Below, piece by piece: positions 1 through 12,830 of a stretch of DNA of 64,000 nucleotides. The notes below the pieces were generated by a model. That model ran no database searches, was not told where the DNA came from, and worked only from the letters and a program-made list of their open reading frames with translations. Numbering within the stretch: the stretch's first letter is position 1; each line of letters opens with the position of its first letter. Both the position numbers and the translations under genes were made by a program. Source of the DNA: Apostichopus japonicus (Eukaryota; Echinodermata; Holothuroidea; Aspidochirotida; Stichopodidae); the NCBI RefSeq assembly GCF_037975245.1, contig NC_092569.1:34696668-34760667 (forward strand), in the 5' to 3' direction.

Positions 1-113
1 TGAATAAATTTGTTACCTAGCCAGTGGTCGTGATTTTTATTACCAAAACCGTTCTTGTAGTCCGACCAACCACGATAAAAGTCAGCAGAGGAACTCGATC
101 GTCGCTGGAAAAC
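1..113 (-). CDS. Gene A exon 8 (partial): middle FReD segment
   Basis: Follows acceptor TTTTCATAG (113/114). It reads VFQRRSSSSADFYRG, SDYKNGFGNKN and DHWLGNKFI, and matches the 5' part of the 262-nt gene B exon. It is cut by the window edge, so the rest of gene A lies to the left. Confidence 0.9.
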
Positions 114-3100
114 CTATGAAATGAAGAAAAAAAGGTTAATACAACTATAGAATCTACCAATCCTTAAGAGCATGACATTCAAAGCCGAAAAATAGTTAAT
201 AAAGATATAAATATTGTGAAAGTGAGATAATTCGCAAGAGTACTTTGTTACTTGATTTGCTTTCCTAAAATGGTCAAGTTCATCTCAACGGGATCTGCAG
301 TGCATCATTTTGAGTAAAGTGAGGAAGTTAAGAATTTAAGTCCTTCATTGTTTGCATTACTCACCGTCCATCCTCCTCCGTTTCTTTCCATCTCACAGTA
401 AACCTGAATGCCGCTTGACCAACCATCAGGGTAAATGGTGTAAACACCATCTCTGCGTGTACCGGAATAATAAAGCTCGTAGCAATCTTTTGGGAGGCTT
501 GTGCACGTCACTCCGTCCCCTTCGTAGCCATCATTACAGTAACATTTACGGACACCGCTCCTCGTATCACAGGTTGCGTGACTACTACACCGGTAACTCT
601 CATCTACAAGCCGGTTGTTCCTACAAGTCGATTTCCGTGTACATCGTGAATTGATGTAAAAGTGGCCCTCCTAATTTAAGATATTCAGCGAAAATAAAAA
701 CGACTAATAAATAAATTATGAATTTGCGGTTGTCACAGTTAAATGTACAGAATTTCAACGGTAAGTGGCGATTGATAAATCCCCTCGAATGATATAGGTA
801 TGAGTATGAACCTTTATGAAAGTTTTATGAAGTATTTGAAGCCAACTCCGAAGTAGGAGGCGAAAGGATCCGCCATAAAAAAAAGTAGCTGCAAATAGTG
901 AATTCAACGGCTTACCGCGACTATACATTAGGCCTACAAATAGTTCTAACCGTAAGACTGAAAAAAAAAGTATCTATGAAATTTTGTGTCAGGCTTATAA
1001 GTGGATGCACACTCGAAGGGAGTGGTCTCGTGATTCCCGACTAAACGTAATGCTTCCCTCGACTGACAGTTTTGACTGGACTGGAGACAAAAAAATGGGT
1101 CACTGGCCCCTCCCCAACCTCGATGCGCACGCCACTGGATTATCTGTAAATGTAATGATTTTATCGACAAGTATAAATACTAAAGGTTTCCTTCTAATTA
1201 CATGGACAATGATTAAGAAAAAAGCATTATAACATTTCCTGAATGAACCGTACTGACCCCTAATACACTTCCTATGTTAGCAACGAAGCAGTTGTGGATG
1301 CACGTCTCTCCGTCCCCTTGGTAGTTTGGATTGCAGTAACATTTACGGACACCGTTCCTCTCAGCACAGGTTGCGTGATCACTACACTGGTAACTCGCTT
1401 GTATAATCTGGTTGTTTCGGCAAGTTGATTTTCGTGTACATCTGGAATTGACGTAAAAATCGTCTTCCTAATTCCACGAAAAAATAAATAAATTTATTAT
1501 GAATTTGCGGTTGTCACAGTAAAATGTACAGGATTTCAACGGTGGGTGGCCATTGCAAACTTCCCCTGAATGATCTAGGTGAGGGTATGGATTTTTATGA
1601 AATGTGGTCTTTGAAGCCAACTCCGATGTAGGAGTCCACGGGGTTCGCTATGAAAAGGTAGCCGTCAAATGTTGCATTAAAACGGCCTACTGCGACTAAA
1701 CATTAGGCCTACAATTGGTTCTCACCGCAAAACTATCGTTTGTAGTATCCGTGCATTTTAAAAGGGTTTAAAAGGGAATGACATCTGAAGGAGTAGTCTT
1801 GTGCTTCCTGACTAAATGTAAGTAGAATATTTGCTTCTTATTATATGGAAAAAGTCATTAAGAGCAAAGCACTTAAAATGAAAGAACCATACTGACCATT
1901 AATACACCTCCTTTGTCAGCAACGAAGCAGTTGCATTGATTGAGAGGGATGCATTGTTCTTGCTGTCTCAGATAATCACCGACACAAACACATTGCTCTG
2001 ATTTTGTGCGAGAGGTAGCCGAGATGCAAGTATCAGGGTCGTCACAAGTCCTCTCACAGGTCTCATTGCTAAATATCTCATTAGCTGGACACCATTCAGG
2101 GATTGTTTCTAGAGAACAGAAAAGAAAATATGAAAATAATAGTAACCTGATACAGTCACGACAAATATGACATGTGGCATAGAATAGTTTGTCGTCATTA
2201 CTTAAATACGTGGTTGTCGGAAGGTTAAAGGAAAGGAACATACACTCAGAAGCTGCTCGAATAAATGTAGAACATTTTAAATAGGTAGTGGCCGTTCCTT
2301 AGTCACATTAATGTTAATATTTATTCTGATAACGAGATAAAACACCATCATTTGTTGTGCAATTAGTCTGAAACCAGGTAGTCATGGCTTGTTCCTGTTT
2401 CAGAGTTCTCTAGGTGTAAGCATACTGCTTTCTGACAACAATGGTAATTAATAACAACATCAAAATTCTTTCGTTGGTTGTTCTGATCAAACTGGGAGAC
2501 GAACCTGGTTTAATTGTAAACGTTATGTTGTACTAACGTTAGGAACGGTTCCTTGTTCAGAGCCATGGTCGTTGTTGAGTACGAAGCAGTCTTGTAGTGA
2601 GTGCGTAATCACACTTTAGCTAATGGAGGTATTTTGGAATTCTAGTATGGATACTAATGCCAGATTAATTGTTTGAACTCGCACTAGAAGCTTGTACTTG
2701 CACTCATATCATATCATATTCTATTTGCTACGATATGTATTGTAGTGCCGTTGTACTCGCTGATATACTATATGTATACTCGTACTATATATATTGTAGC
2801 AGTTTCTTCAAAACATATTTGACATGCCAAATTTACTTCCAAAAGATCCTTCGTTTTCAGAATAAACCTTTTATTTTCTGCGCGTTTACGTTTGACATTT
2901 AATAAATGATCATGATTTCTTTTTGGCTTTACATTTAATAATACTGTAAAAGACACTTACCATCTGATATTTCGAATGTTCCTAAACTAGATATATAATA
3001 ATCCCCCCATTCATCTGAGATACGAAACTCGTCGTATGTTACATAGTAAGTTTCTCCAGCAACGTTCTCAAAGTCCATTCGCAGTTGGTATCGCTTTTGA

Positions 3101-6100
3101 TTTGTTAAGACGGCAATTTTCTCATTTCCGATCCAAAACTCACTCCCTAGAAAGCCAAAGCCGTTTCTGAAGTCTTTCCAACTTCTACTAAATTTTACAG
3201 AATCCGATCTTCGTCGCTGTAATACCTTCAAAGAATATCAAAGAAGTTAATTAGGACGTGATTGAATTATTATTATTTGTTCCCTACTGCAATGCGATTT
3301 GTTGCTAACAACTATTGCACAGAAATACTTATACTTATATTTCTAACTTCAGTTTGTAGTTTGGGCTAGATGTTTACAGTTTCCTTGGAAGAAGAACTGC
3401 ACTGTACCTAAGTACAATCTGTACTTAAATTCCACAATACTAAAAATAATTGATTCAAACTTTCGTTTCGATAAAAAAGCGAGATTCTATTTGAAATAAC
3501 GACGTTGTATTACATCGCTATATATTGCTGCAATCAAAATCTGAAGTAAATTTTTACAAAACTATTTAAACTTGAAAAGAAAACATCAAGTAATCAGCCA
3601 TACCGTCCATCCACCAGTATCAAGATCATTGTTACAGTAAGCCTCAAACGGTTCCGGATAGCCATCTGGTTTAATAAGGTACACTCCAGATGTATTGTGG
3701 GTAGAGGAACATGCAATCGATACTTCTTTGCAATCTCTCGGATACGCAGGTTGTTGCAAAACAAAGTATGAAGAACCTGGATGGAAAGTAAACAAGGTTA
3801 ACATTTTATTGTGACTGAAAAATAATTTCAGCTAACGAAAATATCGCCTAAGATGCTTTATCTCAATTGCCTCTCTCCACACAGGGGTTAATGGGTACAT
3901 GCCAGTTAACTTGTCATTGGGCGCAGTATATAACTGCAGCCGTCTGGAGGGATTGTCTCTGGGACAGGTTATTATTGAACAGGGGTAATATAACGTCTGT
4001 AAAGCTCTTTGAAACCTATCGCTGTTTAAAAGCGTTACATGAATCAAATATTATGATTAATATTTTTACTATAAGACTTTTTAGCTAATTGTAAGAGAAC
4101 TGGTTTCGTTACTTAGCGAGTTAAGGCAATGCATCAGTTTAAATATCAGCTATTACTCAACTACCATATAGTCACGACTAAAGTTAAATGAAGTAATCGT
4201 TATTGAATTCTCAGATGTAAATGATTTGAAGCATTATTTGTGATTAGTTTTCAGCCTGCAATGGAAATTCAAAGACCAAGTAACTTGATTTCTTTTTAAC
4301 CAAGCTTCCGTAGTTATCAATCATATCCAAGTGACATCAAAAGACTCACGAAAACAGGAAAATCCCTTTTGTTTAAAGTACCTGAGAAAATATCGTAGGA
4401 TATAAAAAGATCGAAAGTATACTACTCAGAGGAAATCAACCACAAAATAGATATTCGGAAAAAGTAACACGACTGAAAAACAAAACGTCAAGAGCGACCA
4501 TTAAAAAGCTAACATTTCCAGCCATTCAAGTTGTCCAACTGAGGTGTTAACGTTTACATTACATAAGTTATATACCTTACAGAGGTTACTTCTTATAATA
4601 AGAAAAATCATGTGATATAAATAATACACCTACCTGAAGATCTTCCCTCGGCACTGACGATTATCTGTGTAATAAAAGATTTACTGAATACATTACAAGA
4701 CATACAGAGTATTGCAGTCAACATAAAGCAGGATCAGATTAAATCTAATGTTAATAAAACCAGTTTGAGGGAAAGAAAGAACCTTTCGCAAACTGGTCTA
4801 AAATATGTTAGTTTAAGAGTAAAGTCGATTTATACTTTGATAAAGTTTCCGGATAACCACTTACAATGATGTTTTTCTTTTGTCTATATTCCATATCTGA
4901 TTTACAGGTCAATGATCACTTACAGGGTAAAACTTTCTTCCAGGAAACATTAGGTTACTGGCATTTTCCGGTTTTACAGCTACTCTGGCACATGATACGT
5001 ACGTGAAGGACAAAGGCAATAGCCGGCTTCTTCCTGAAACAGCTTTGTTGCTTAATGCAGACAGATGTTCTTTGTTCAAGTCATATTTTGACATTAGAAC
5101 ATTTCAAACATGGGTTGTAACACATTTGTGTTTAACAGTCCTTAATAACACGTAGGGATCATTGACATCGCCCCAGCTATTCTTGTTGGACGAAGATTAC
5201 CGTGTCTTGATACTTACCGTGCACAATGAAACTCTGAGTTTTTAATGGTGTCATTTTACTTGTAAGGTAAGTTCATAGCCATAGATTTGTATATCTTGCT
5301 AACTAAACAATTGTAGCAGCGCTACAGAAGCTCAGCTAAGCTTCTATTTGAAATCATTATGTCTAGTGTTGTGCTGATATCGCCAATATTGGACCTGGCC
5401 GATATCCGATTTTTTCAATCTCAAAATCGGCCCCATACCGTTACCGATATTTTTCAACAGCCAGTATGAATGTCAAATCGCACTTTAAGTCATATTTTAA
5501 TACATAAAGAATCAGAATTATCATCGGCTACCGTAAAATATTATATTGCACAGCACACAAACAGTAACCACTTGATAATTCCTTTGTGCCTATTCTATAA
5601 CATTAGCCCTAACCTCTTTTTAACTGAATGATCATAGTCCCCAACAAGATGATATGCAAGAAACTATGTGCTAGCATTTTGTTCTTGGAACAACACAAGT
5701 CCATTCTTCCTATTACTTCTGTTGAACGGTTCGTTACTCTGTTTGCCCCACTACGTTCAAAACTTAAGCTGCAAGTCTTATACAAATTGTTGTCACAAAG
5801 AGCCACGACATTCTTAGCAAAGAATGTTAAAAGATGACGACAAGTTATGAATAAAACTGACTTCATATAGAAAAGACATTAGCGTGTCCTGGCTAAGAAC
5901 TTTTACTACTCTTAGTGATTAACAGAACCAAAACCACGATATTTTCTTTATTTTTTTTTAACTTCCGTAAAAAAAAATATCCTACCATTTGCCGGTTATA
6001 CTGACAACTAAGCCTAGCCAAAATTAGCAAGTGCCTCGTCCTTGAATTATTCGACAAATTGTTTCAAACAAAATTCTCAAAATACAATCTTTTCAACAGT

Positions 6101-9100
6101 CATTTATGTTTTAACAAAATGCATCCATGATACTCATTGCAGCTTTTTAAGAGATACAGACTTTTTGGAATGATTCAGTAGGGGGTGTCCACGTGTTATG
6201 AAATGTATTCTCAGCTGAGGACTAGAAGCACTGTGAAAGTTAGTGTGATAAGCTACTACTGTAGTTATAAACATATAGTCACATAGACTTGTGAAATTTA
6301 CTTTAAAGCGCTACAAAGACTGGTATGTACGTAACGTTAAGTGGCTTGACTGGTCTTCTTACAGATTGTTATATCATTAGATCGGTAAATATTTTTTTTA
6401 GAACATTTCGTCATGTATGTTTGACTTGCTAGAACAAATTAATAAATCATCGCAAGAAACAAGAAGTGGCTTTGTTGTGGGAAAACAGAGCAGAAATTGG
6501 AATTGGCTCCAACAATATAGGTCATTCTCACACGTATTACACACACAAACTGTGAAAAGGGTCAAATTGGAAATATGTAGGCCTTTTACAGAGAATAACA
6601 TCGAACTAGATTGGATTTGATCGAGTCTCCCACGGGTGGAATTTTGTCCAACAATGACGGGAAATTAAAATGGAAGACAATTTGCTACTCACATCAAAAC
6701 GCATGCTGTTCATGAATACTAAAAGGTTGAAAAACAAATAACATGATCATGGCATATGATTGTGGCCCACATTTCATTATAACTTAAATCTTTACAGAAG
6801 CCCGTGATTTGAGTCCTCACATGACGACAAAAAATATTTTTCGTGTACAATTTTGGTTCACCGCCATTCAAAATTATATCTTCAAAGCAAAATGGTAGAA
6901 GTACGTTATGGCATAGCAAATGTAAGACAACCTTAGTAACGCTACCTCAACAAATCTACGTGGTGCAGTAAGAAGAATAGACTTTTAGCAATTTAATTGT
7001 ATCTGTTATAACATGATGATCATGATGATGATACACATTGCAAGAGATAAAGAATGTCAACAGAAAGGACAATATAAAAAGAAGAAGTTAAGGAAGAATG
7101 AAGGAATTTAATCTCTTTTCTCTCAGACCAAGTCATTCATGACCAAAATTCCATAGTGTGATATTGTTCTACCATAGGGGGAAAGAATTGAACCAATACT
7201 CGGCTTTAAATTTGTAAAATTATCAAGGATCGGAAGCAGCTTAAACACATTTTTTTTCTTGTTTGTTAATGCCGAATAATTATGATATAAACATGTTAGA
7301 ACAGCCGAGCATATGACAGTTCAAAGTTTATTTAATGACAATGTTGTCTTTCAAGACAAACACATATTGTATAGCAATTCTAGTAGTGAAATAGACAATT
7401 CTCTGAATAACCAGAAAACAAGGTTTAGATCATTCCTGCAATTTTAGCAGTTCTCTGATGTTTTTTCTCTCCATCAAATTTGTGAAAATGCTTCAAACTG
7501 TGAATGCACATGGGTGATAGTTTTTACATGTCGAAAATGTTAGGAATGACTTTTTGGCGCGATTTAGTATCCTTCTAGAAGAATATTTTCCTTGGGTACA
7601 GAAAATGGTATCACACTTACCTAAAGTTATGAAAAAAATTATAATCTACATTTTATACTTTGCCGTTGTCAACAGATTAAAGCCGTCAAGGCGATTTATT
7701 TGGGATATAGCCAACGTTTTTGTTGTCGTCGAGAATGTTATTCAGGAAGCACAGACGGTGTGCGACGTTATTGTTGTATCTGTATAAAACATTGTGTTTA
7801 TTGTCACCGTATGCTGAGTATCACATGCCGTTTGTTCCCTTGAATATAATGGAGGAATTTAACTCGATATCCTTCAACATATAAAGCGAATTATTACCAT
7901 ACATTGAGCAGTGATAGATGTTATGATAATACTTTCTAGTTTTTGCAACGTATTAGAAAAGAGACCTTTAAATACAGCGTCATGTATTTTATGTTGTTTA
8001 ATTTGTAAAAGTCTATCATCGATGTTTGTTAAGTACAGGGAGAGTTTCCTTTGTATACTGAATTATAGTACATGTTACTGTAAGCGATATAAGAAATGTT
8101 AAGTTTTATACTACACCAAACAGCCCTATCACGAAGGGAGGGTGTGAGTCGGGTAGGAGGGAGTGATTGATGGCAGCGAAGAGGGAGAGTATATGGGTGG
8201 GGATCGGTGACTACTCCCATCGCATACATGTTGTAGATGGAGTACATTTTCAATGGTCCTAGGTTAAGTAGCCTTGTTATCAAGTTTGAAAGACAACATA
8301 CATGAGAATATATTCGCGTTGGTTTTACATTTAATTACTGTATTCAAATTGAGACTAATAAACGTTACAAGAACGTTTATATGATCGCCACAACTTTATG
8401 GAACACCTTGTGTGGAAATCAAAATAAACTACGGTATTTGTGGTTAAAGAATTAAAAGATAACTTAAAGGATCATGAATATCTGTCTTTCTTGTAGTAGT
8501 CTATTTCCATGTAATACGCTAACACCTAATACACTATTTCGCATATTTTTAGTTAATATATGCATTAGATATTTAGTTCTTTGCATGGTGAACTAGCCTT
8601 AAATATTCCAATATTTGACAGAAAACATCACTTTGGATTGTCATTAGAATGTTGGTGAAATGGATTGTGTCAAAAGGCTTTTTTTTAATAAAAATGAAAT
8701 GTAATATAAATTTGGTGATAATTTTCTCACTCCAATTATGTTGTATTACTTGTTTTCTGTTTTTTTTTACTGTTATAGATTATGTCTAAGTAAATACAAA
8801 CAACAAAGCTATAAATTGAAAAGTATAAATATTTAAAGGACAATCAACAAGAATAAGAATCAGTTTATTATTAAAAGTTATAGAAGATTTCTCTGCGTCT
8901 GTATTATGTTATTCTGCAAGTAATATCGGCCTTTAGTGCATGTTATTCGTATGATCGGGTAAAATTTTAGATTTGCCTGTCGCACTTTGTCCAGAATGCA
9001 GCCTAAATTTGGAGCTATAATGTCAAAAAAACTGAATAAATGGAAGAAAAAAATACAATTCCTTCGTGCATTTGTCTTTATTTAATAAGGCATTTATGCA

Positions 9101-11425
9101 GCTTTTGATTTTTATTTTTTTAGTCTGGATTGATTACACAAAGACTACACAAAGAAGTACGTTAAACGAAAAGCTATTTTATCGTTTCTTAAATGTATGT
9201 ATTGAATGCCATATGAGCATATCAAGGATGTGCACATTTTCTGTTACTGTTTTAGTTAGCTAACGATATCTAAATATATCTCAATTAAGTTTCCCATTCG
9301 GAATCATAATCTTCTTTTTTCCTTTTAATTTCCCTCTTATCTTGGCAATGTGATACGACATTAGGTATGAGTCGGTATCAAGGAGTTACCTTTGGTCAAG
9401 TTATATTACTTCTCGACATAATCATTAACGAAATCAGCCTCATTTAACTGTCACTTTAAAAAAAAAATCGACAGAGTTTTTCTTTACAAACTTTATCAGT
9501 TCAAATAAAATAAAGGAACATGTCTTACATTTGTTCTGCTCTAATATCCGTCATATTTAGAATAACGGAATATTGGGATTATATTTCTTTGGAATCTCTT
9601 ACAATATATAGAGTTACTGAGGGAAATGAGAAACACAAAAAGAGAGAAAAATTAGAAGCTAGCCACTTAAACCGCCGGAGACATTTTCATGATCGCGTAT
9701 ACACCATGCTTTAATGTAAGCAATTTGAAACCAGAACGTACTGCCCGAAAAATAACATTTGGTATTTTTCTGGCTTTGTGGAAGTATTTTATCTTTGATA
9801 ATTCGTTCTGCGATAAATCCGTGTAACCTAAGTTTTCTATTTTTAGTATTAATTTAAGTTTCCATAAATTAGTTTTAAATTAGATTGACGTGTACACCAG
9901 TTGGATTTATTGTTATTCAACTTTGTTTCCTTGAATAATATGATATTTTCAAAATACATTTCAAAGTACCTTTATTTTTGTTGAAGATTGTTTTTTCAAA
10001 CTTTGACACACATATAACGCTATCTATTAAAGAGATCTCTATGAGCATGTAAAGGAAGTAAATATTTAGGTGCTCTTCAGAAATTTATATCTGAAACTTT
10101 CGTGTTTGGATGATAGTTCAAACAATATAATCAAACGTACAACTGAGCATTTCTTCTAATTTGATTAAACCTGAACAACAGTTTAAAGTTATAGATTTCT
10201 AATTTAAAGGATGTACCTTGTCATTATAGTTTTGTCCACTGTAGTTACCCAATTAAGCATCTTTGTGATTGGATTATCACATAGAAATTGTTTTGTTTTA
10301 GATTAGTTAACGCACATGTTGCTTTAATGTATTCATCAGGATAACTTGGACAAAGACGAGCAATAAAATGTCTGTTCGGAAATCATATCAAAATAACAGA
10401 GCTGACAAAGGAAGTTGCCTTTACGCAGAAGAAAACCAAATTATTCGTATGTAGTTTATATCGAAAAACAAAAGCAAGGCGTTATAATAAATAAAAAAAA
10501 AAACATTGAAAACATTTAACTATACAAAGCTTACCGAATAACGCTCTGTTTCAAAAGGGAATCTCATGATTGGATTTTTAACAAGAAGAACTTTTTTTTT
10601 AAAAGTTATTGTATAGTGTTTTAGTTATCGCTGAAATAAATGAATTTCTTGTTTTTAGTTATCGAACTCGTAGCCAATATTATGGAGTATACATTTATGA
10701 GCTAGAATGATTTACATTTGAATTTAAGCTCACTAATTTGTAATATGAATTGAGTGTTGTAACGTGATGGTATGGATCTGTGAAAGGTAGGGTTGGCCAT
10801 TGAAGGGAAACCTTGTGAACAGATGTGCTGTAAAGGATATGTTGGGAACGATATACTCATAAAGTTTGAAAAAAGGATTACTTTTTCCTGGCCTTATCAC
10901 GAAACTTGATTGACTTTGAAAAATTGGTGGGTAACGAAAACACGTTTGAGATGTATGAATGAGCTTTTCTTCTAAGTATTTTACATATGTGGCAAATTTT
11001 AAAGAATACTGTATATAAGCAAAGAAGAACCGATTAGAGCTAATCTTTTGTTTTTATTCCAATATATGTGGTTAAATTAAAAGACGTTTCGTCATTTTTA
11101 TCGAAACACTGCTGTCTTTTTTCGAAGTTAAAAATTCGGAGTATTTCTAATTGAAGGCCTTCTAACTGTAATTTATCAGGATTTTTTATCGATATTTTCC
11201 TATTATTTCGAAGACGCTAACTCTTCACTTTTCACATAATTTAATATTAACAGAGTTAGCTCAACAACACATTGATGCAACTTATGTTATTTTTTTTCGA
11301 AACAGAAAATATTTCAATGGAGTAAAATATAAAATATATTAAACAATAGAAAGACTTACCATTTCTGTTCCAAACAAGTTCCAAATCGTCAAAACAGTCA
11401 AACAAACTTTGAAACACTTCTCCAT
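1..11425 (-). CDS. Gene A: secreted half-FReD / TIL / EGF / FReD protein (3' end outside window)
   Basis: Multi-exon gene with coding segments 11360-11425, 4634-4664, 3604-3776, 2961-3225, 1897-2108, 1258-1467, 365-670 and 1-113 (partial), 1376 coding nt in the window. Each junction has GT/AG ends and the phases (0,1,0,1,0,0,0) are consistent. The order is a signal peptide, the N-terminal half of a fibrinogen-related domain, a TIL-like Cys-rich module, one EGF-only exon, then an exon joining an EGF module to the start of a second FReD. That FReD runs out of the window, so its C-terminal part is unseen. FReD proteins of this sort are usually secreted oligomeric lectins that bind acetylated sugars or clot; this role is inferred from the family. 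Gene B is a tandem paralogue with four more EGF exons. Introns range from about 250 bp to 6.7 kb. Confidence 0.86.
365..670 (-). CDS. Gene A exon 7: EGF module joined to the start of the terminal FReD
   Basis: A 306-nt exon, phase 0-0. The EGF part reads CRNNRLVDESYRC, SSHATCDTRSG and CYCNDGYEGDGVTC. It runs without an intron into the FReD opening LPKDCYELYYSG, DGVYTIYPDG, VYCEMERNGGGWT. Its EGF half is clearly diverged from the other EGF exons, whereas the matching exon of gene B looks homogenised. The donor is GTGAGT. Confidence 0.9.
671..1257 (-). other. Gene A intron between exons 6 and 7
   Basis: About 590 bp, homologous to the repeated introns of gene B. Short ORFs in it recur in gene B introns but shift frame between copies. 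No separate gene seen. Confidence 0.7.
1258..1467 (-). CDS. Gene A exon 6: EGF-only module
   Basis: Symmetrical 210-nt exon (70 codons, phase 0-0). It reads CRNNQIIQASYQC, SDHATCAERNG, RKCYCNPNYQGDGETC and then the tail HNCFVANIGSVLG. Six Cys fit an EGF fold; two more (SRC before, HNC after) flank it. The donor is GTCAGT. This is the only EGF-only exon in gene A and it is of the QII type, closest to exon 9 of gene B. Confidence 0.86.
1897..2108 (-). CDS. Gene A exon 5: TIL-like Cys-rich module
   Basis: A 212-nt exon, phase 1 in and phase 0 out. It reads EWCPANEIFSNETC, RTCDDPDTC, SEQCVCVGDYL and QCIPLNQCNC. The CPANE opening and closely spaced Cys match trypsin-inhibitor-like (TIL) modules, as found next to von Willebrand D domains, but the classic GC.C step is modified. 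The tail CFVADKGGVLM is shared with the EGF exons. The donor is GTCAGT. Confidence 0.82.
2109..2960 (-). other. Gene A intron between exons 4 and 5
   Basis: Matches the gene B intron at 22,474-23,336. AT-rich; no exon-like or repeat signal recognised. A missing FReD C-terminal exon was looked for here and not found. Confidence 0.6.
2961..3225 (-). CDS. Gene A exon 4: middle FReD segment, then the domain stops
   Basis: A 265-nt exon, phase 0 in and phase 1 out. It reads VLQRRRSDSV, FRNGFG, EFWIGNEKI, YQLRMDFENV and YYVTYDEFRI, which are the middle FReD motifs. The C-terminal FReD segment (calcium site, paired Cys, SNLNG) does not follow. The next in-phase exon codes a TIL-like module. The domain is therefore a conserved half in both genes. 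Confidence 0.88.
3604..3776 (-). CDS. Gene A exon 3: N-terminal FReD segment of the half domain
   Basis: A 173-nt exon, phase 1 in and phase 0 out. It shows the opening FReD signature: PRDCKEV, SGVYLIKPDG, FEAYCNND and TGGWT. This matches the usual start (DC, SGVY.I.P, VYCDM, GGGWT) and carries the first Cys pair plus an extra Cys. The donor is GTATGG. Confidence 0.88.
3900..4075 (+). mobile_element. SINE-like relic in gene A intron 2
   Basis: Shares with 24,305-24,455 a segment ending GTAAAGC.CTTTGAAACC, AAAAGCG.TACATGA and an ATT-rich tail. GCGCTATAT-type ends followed by ATT repeats are common in SINE and LINE tails of animals. Internal promoter boxes were not recognised. Confidence 0.4.
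4634..4664 (-). CDS. Gene A exon 2: signal peptide end
   Basis: Small 31-nt exon reading IIVSAEGRSS plus one base, between a TTATTACACAG acceptor and a GTAGGT donor. It enters in phase 0 and leaves in phase 1. VSA before Glu is a good signal peptidase site. The same exon is conserved in gene B with one residue change (R to K). An intron of about 6.7 kb separates it from exon 1. Confidence 0.75.
4665..11359 (-). other. Gene A intron 1 (about 6.7 kb)
   Basis: Long AT-rich intron. It contains one end of a CGATATCGG-type repeat near 5,370-5,465. No ORF in it matches a known family. The same sequence order is seen in gene B intron 1 with small indels. Confidence 0.6.
5370..5465. mobile_element. 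CGATATCGG-type DNA transposon end (gene A)
   Basis: Degenerate inverted motifs GATATCG, GGCCGATATCCG, AATCGGCC and TACCGATAT. Such ends are typical of non-autonomous hAT-like elements. The opposite end is missing in this copy. Confidence 0.45.
11360..11425 (-). CDS. Gene A exon 1: signal peptide start
   Basis: Codes for 22 residues beginning MEKCFKVCLTVLTIW and ends at a GTAAGT donor. The hydrophobic stretch fits a signal peptide core, completed by exon 2. In gene A the frame stays open upstream to an ATG at 11,663-11,665. In gene B the same frame has a TAA at 32,245-32,247 and no Met between it and MEK, which supports the MEK start. Confidence 0.8.
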
Positions 11426-12569
11426 GATTTCGAGTTTGTATAAATGAGACGCGAAAATATTTACGATGAAGTGCAAGATAGCAAATGACACAGAGTATCT
11501 ATTCAGGGCTGTCCAACACCCTATTAAAATGACCGTAGTAGTATGGATGTCCATTAATGCCATCATTTTATTTGAAATATGATTTGGTGAACAGCTTATA
11601 CAAATGTGCTGCACATCTATAGTATTATTGGCTTGTGTGTAAAGAAGACTATTCGACATGCGCAATCCAACTTAATATTATTTACAGCTATATATATCTT
11701 GCACTTTCAGTCAATAGTGCAGTAAGCTTCAGTGGCATTATGTTAAACTGTCCTTGTTCCGATCCATACAACATAACACCTTCTGTATACTTATTGACTA
11801 TCGTGCCTCTAGTTCCAACGACAGCAACGGTATTGCAATTCAATCAATGTAAATGTATTTGGTTTTAAACGAATATTAATTACAATGATCACTTTTAATC
11901 TACAATACATTTAGTGTGGTTTATGTTAAAGTTATGTAGTTGTGTGCCAAACGACGTCAATGCTAGTAGGAATGTTGATTTTCTTGTTCTGGTTAAGCTG
12001 CTGCTATTACCGATATTTTAAGAAACATGTATGAGTGATTATTTTAGCTAAGTTACTTCGCTTTTGGTTGGAAGGCAAAATTAAAGCAGTATCGAAAGGA
12101 CAGGAAGTGATACTACTAATAAGCACTATATAACGTGCATGAACTAGTACAATACATCTTATATACCGTGAAATTTACGGTATGATCTATCCTATACTAT
12201 CAATATGTATGTACAAATATATAATTAATTCACACTTTGGAACATTCAAAGTTGGTCAGTGGTACGCTATATGAACAATACTTCCTTGTTTTATGGTGCC
12301 TACATCACATCCTGTTTGCGGAATCGAGTATTCTCACATCTGATTGAATAAACATTTCAGCTGTTACACTGGGCTTTGACTAATTTGTTTATAGACTGTA
12401 AGAATTACATCAATAATGACTGTAAATTATAAGGAAAAATATTTTTCATTTATATAAGATATTTAATCAAGGAGCATGTTTTGACCTATGGAAAGGTAGG
12501 TTGGATATTAGATTTTTTCTTTGATACAAATTTTTAAATGAAATGTATATCTGTTAACCAGCAGAGGTG

Positions 12570-12830
12570 TAGCTAGAGCTTATTTAGAGGCGTAGAGCTA
12601 CTTTACAAGCGTAGCTATAAGTGGTTCTTTTAACAGTGGCCCCCATTTCTCAGGGGGCCCGAGGGTTGGCTACCAACGGAGACAACTGTCAATGATGATT
12701 TTGCATGAATAATTATATGAGTACCAGCACGCCCACGCCATTCTATTATTTAGCTGACAGTGGCGTAGCAAGAGGTAGAGGAAAAGCTGCCCCTCCCACA
12801 CACAAAAACATTTTCAGGGACGAAAACTGG
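12570..12830. mobile_element. GGCGTAG-type dispersed repeat (copy 1)
   Basis: Motifs GGTGTAGCTAGAG, GGCGTAGAG, CAGTGGCGTAGCAAGAGG and a run of pyrimidine-rich sequence. Short elements with CAGTGGCGTAGC ends are common MITE-like repeats in animals. Duplicated at 33,290-33,560. Confidence 0.35.

Noticed and set aside
11426-11665. In-frame upstream extension of gene A to an ATG at 11,663
   Set aside because: Gene B has an in-frame stop in the matching region and no intervening Met, and the extension would bury the signal peptide.
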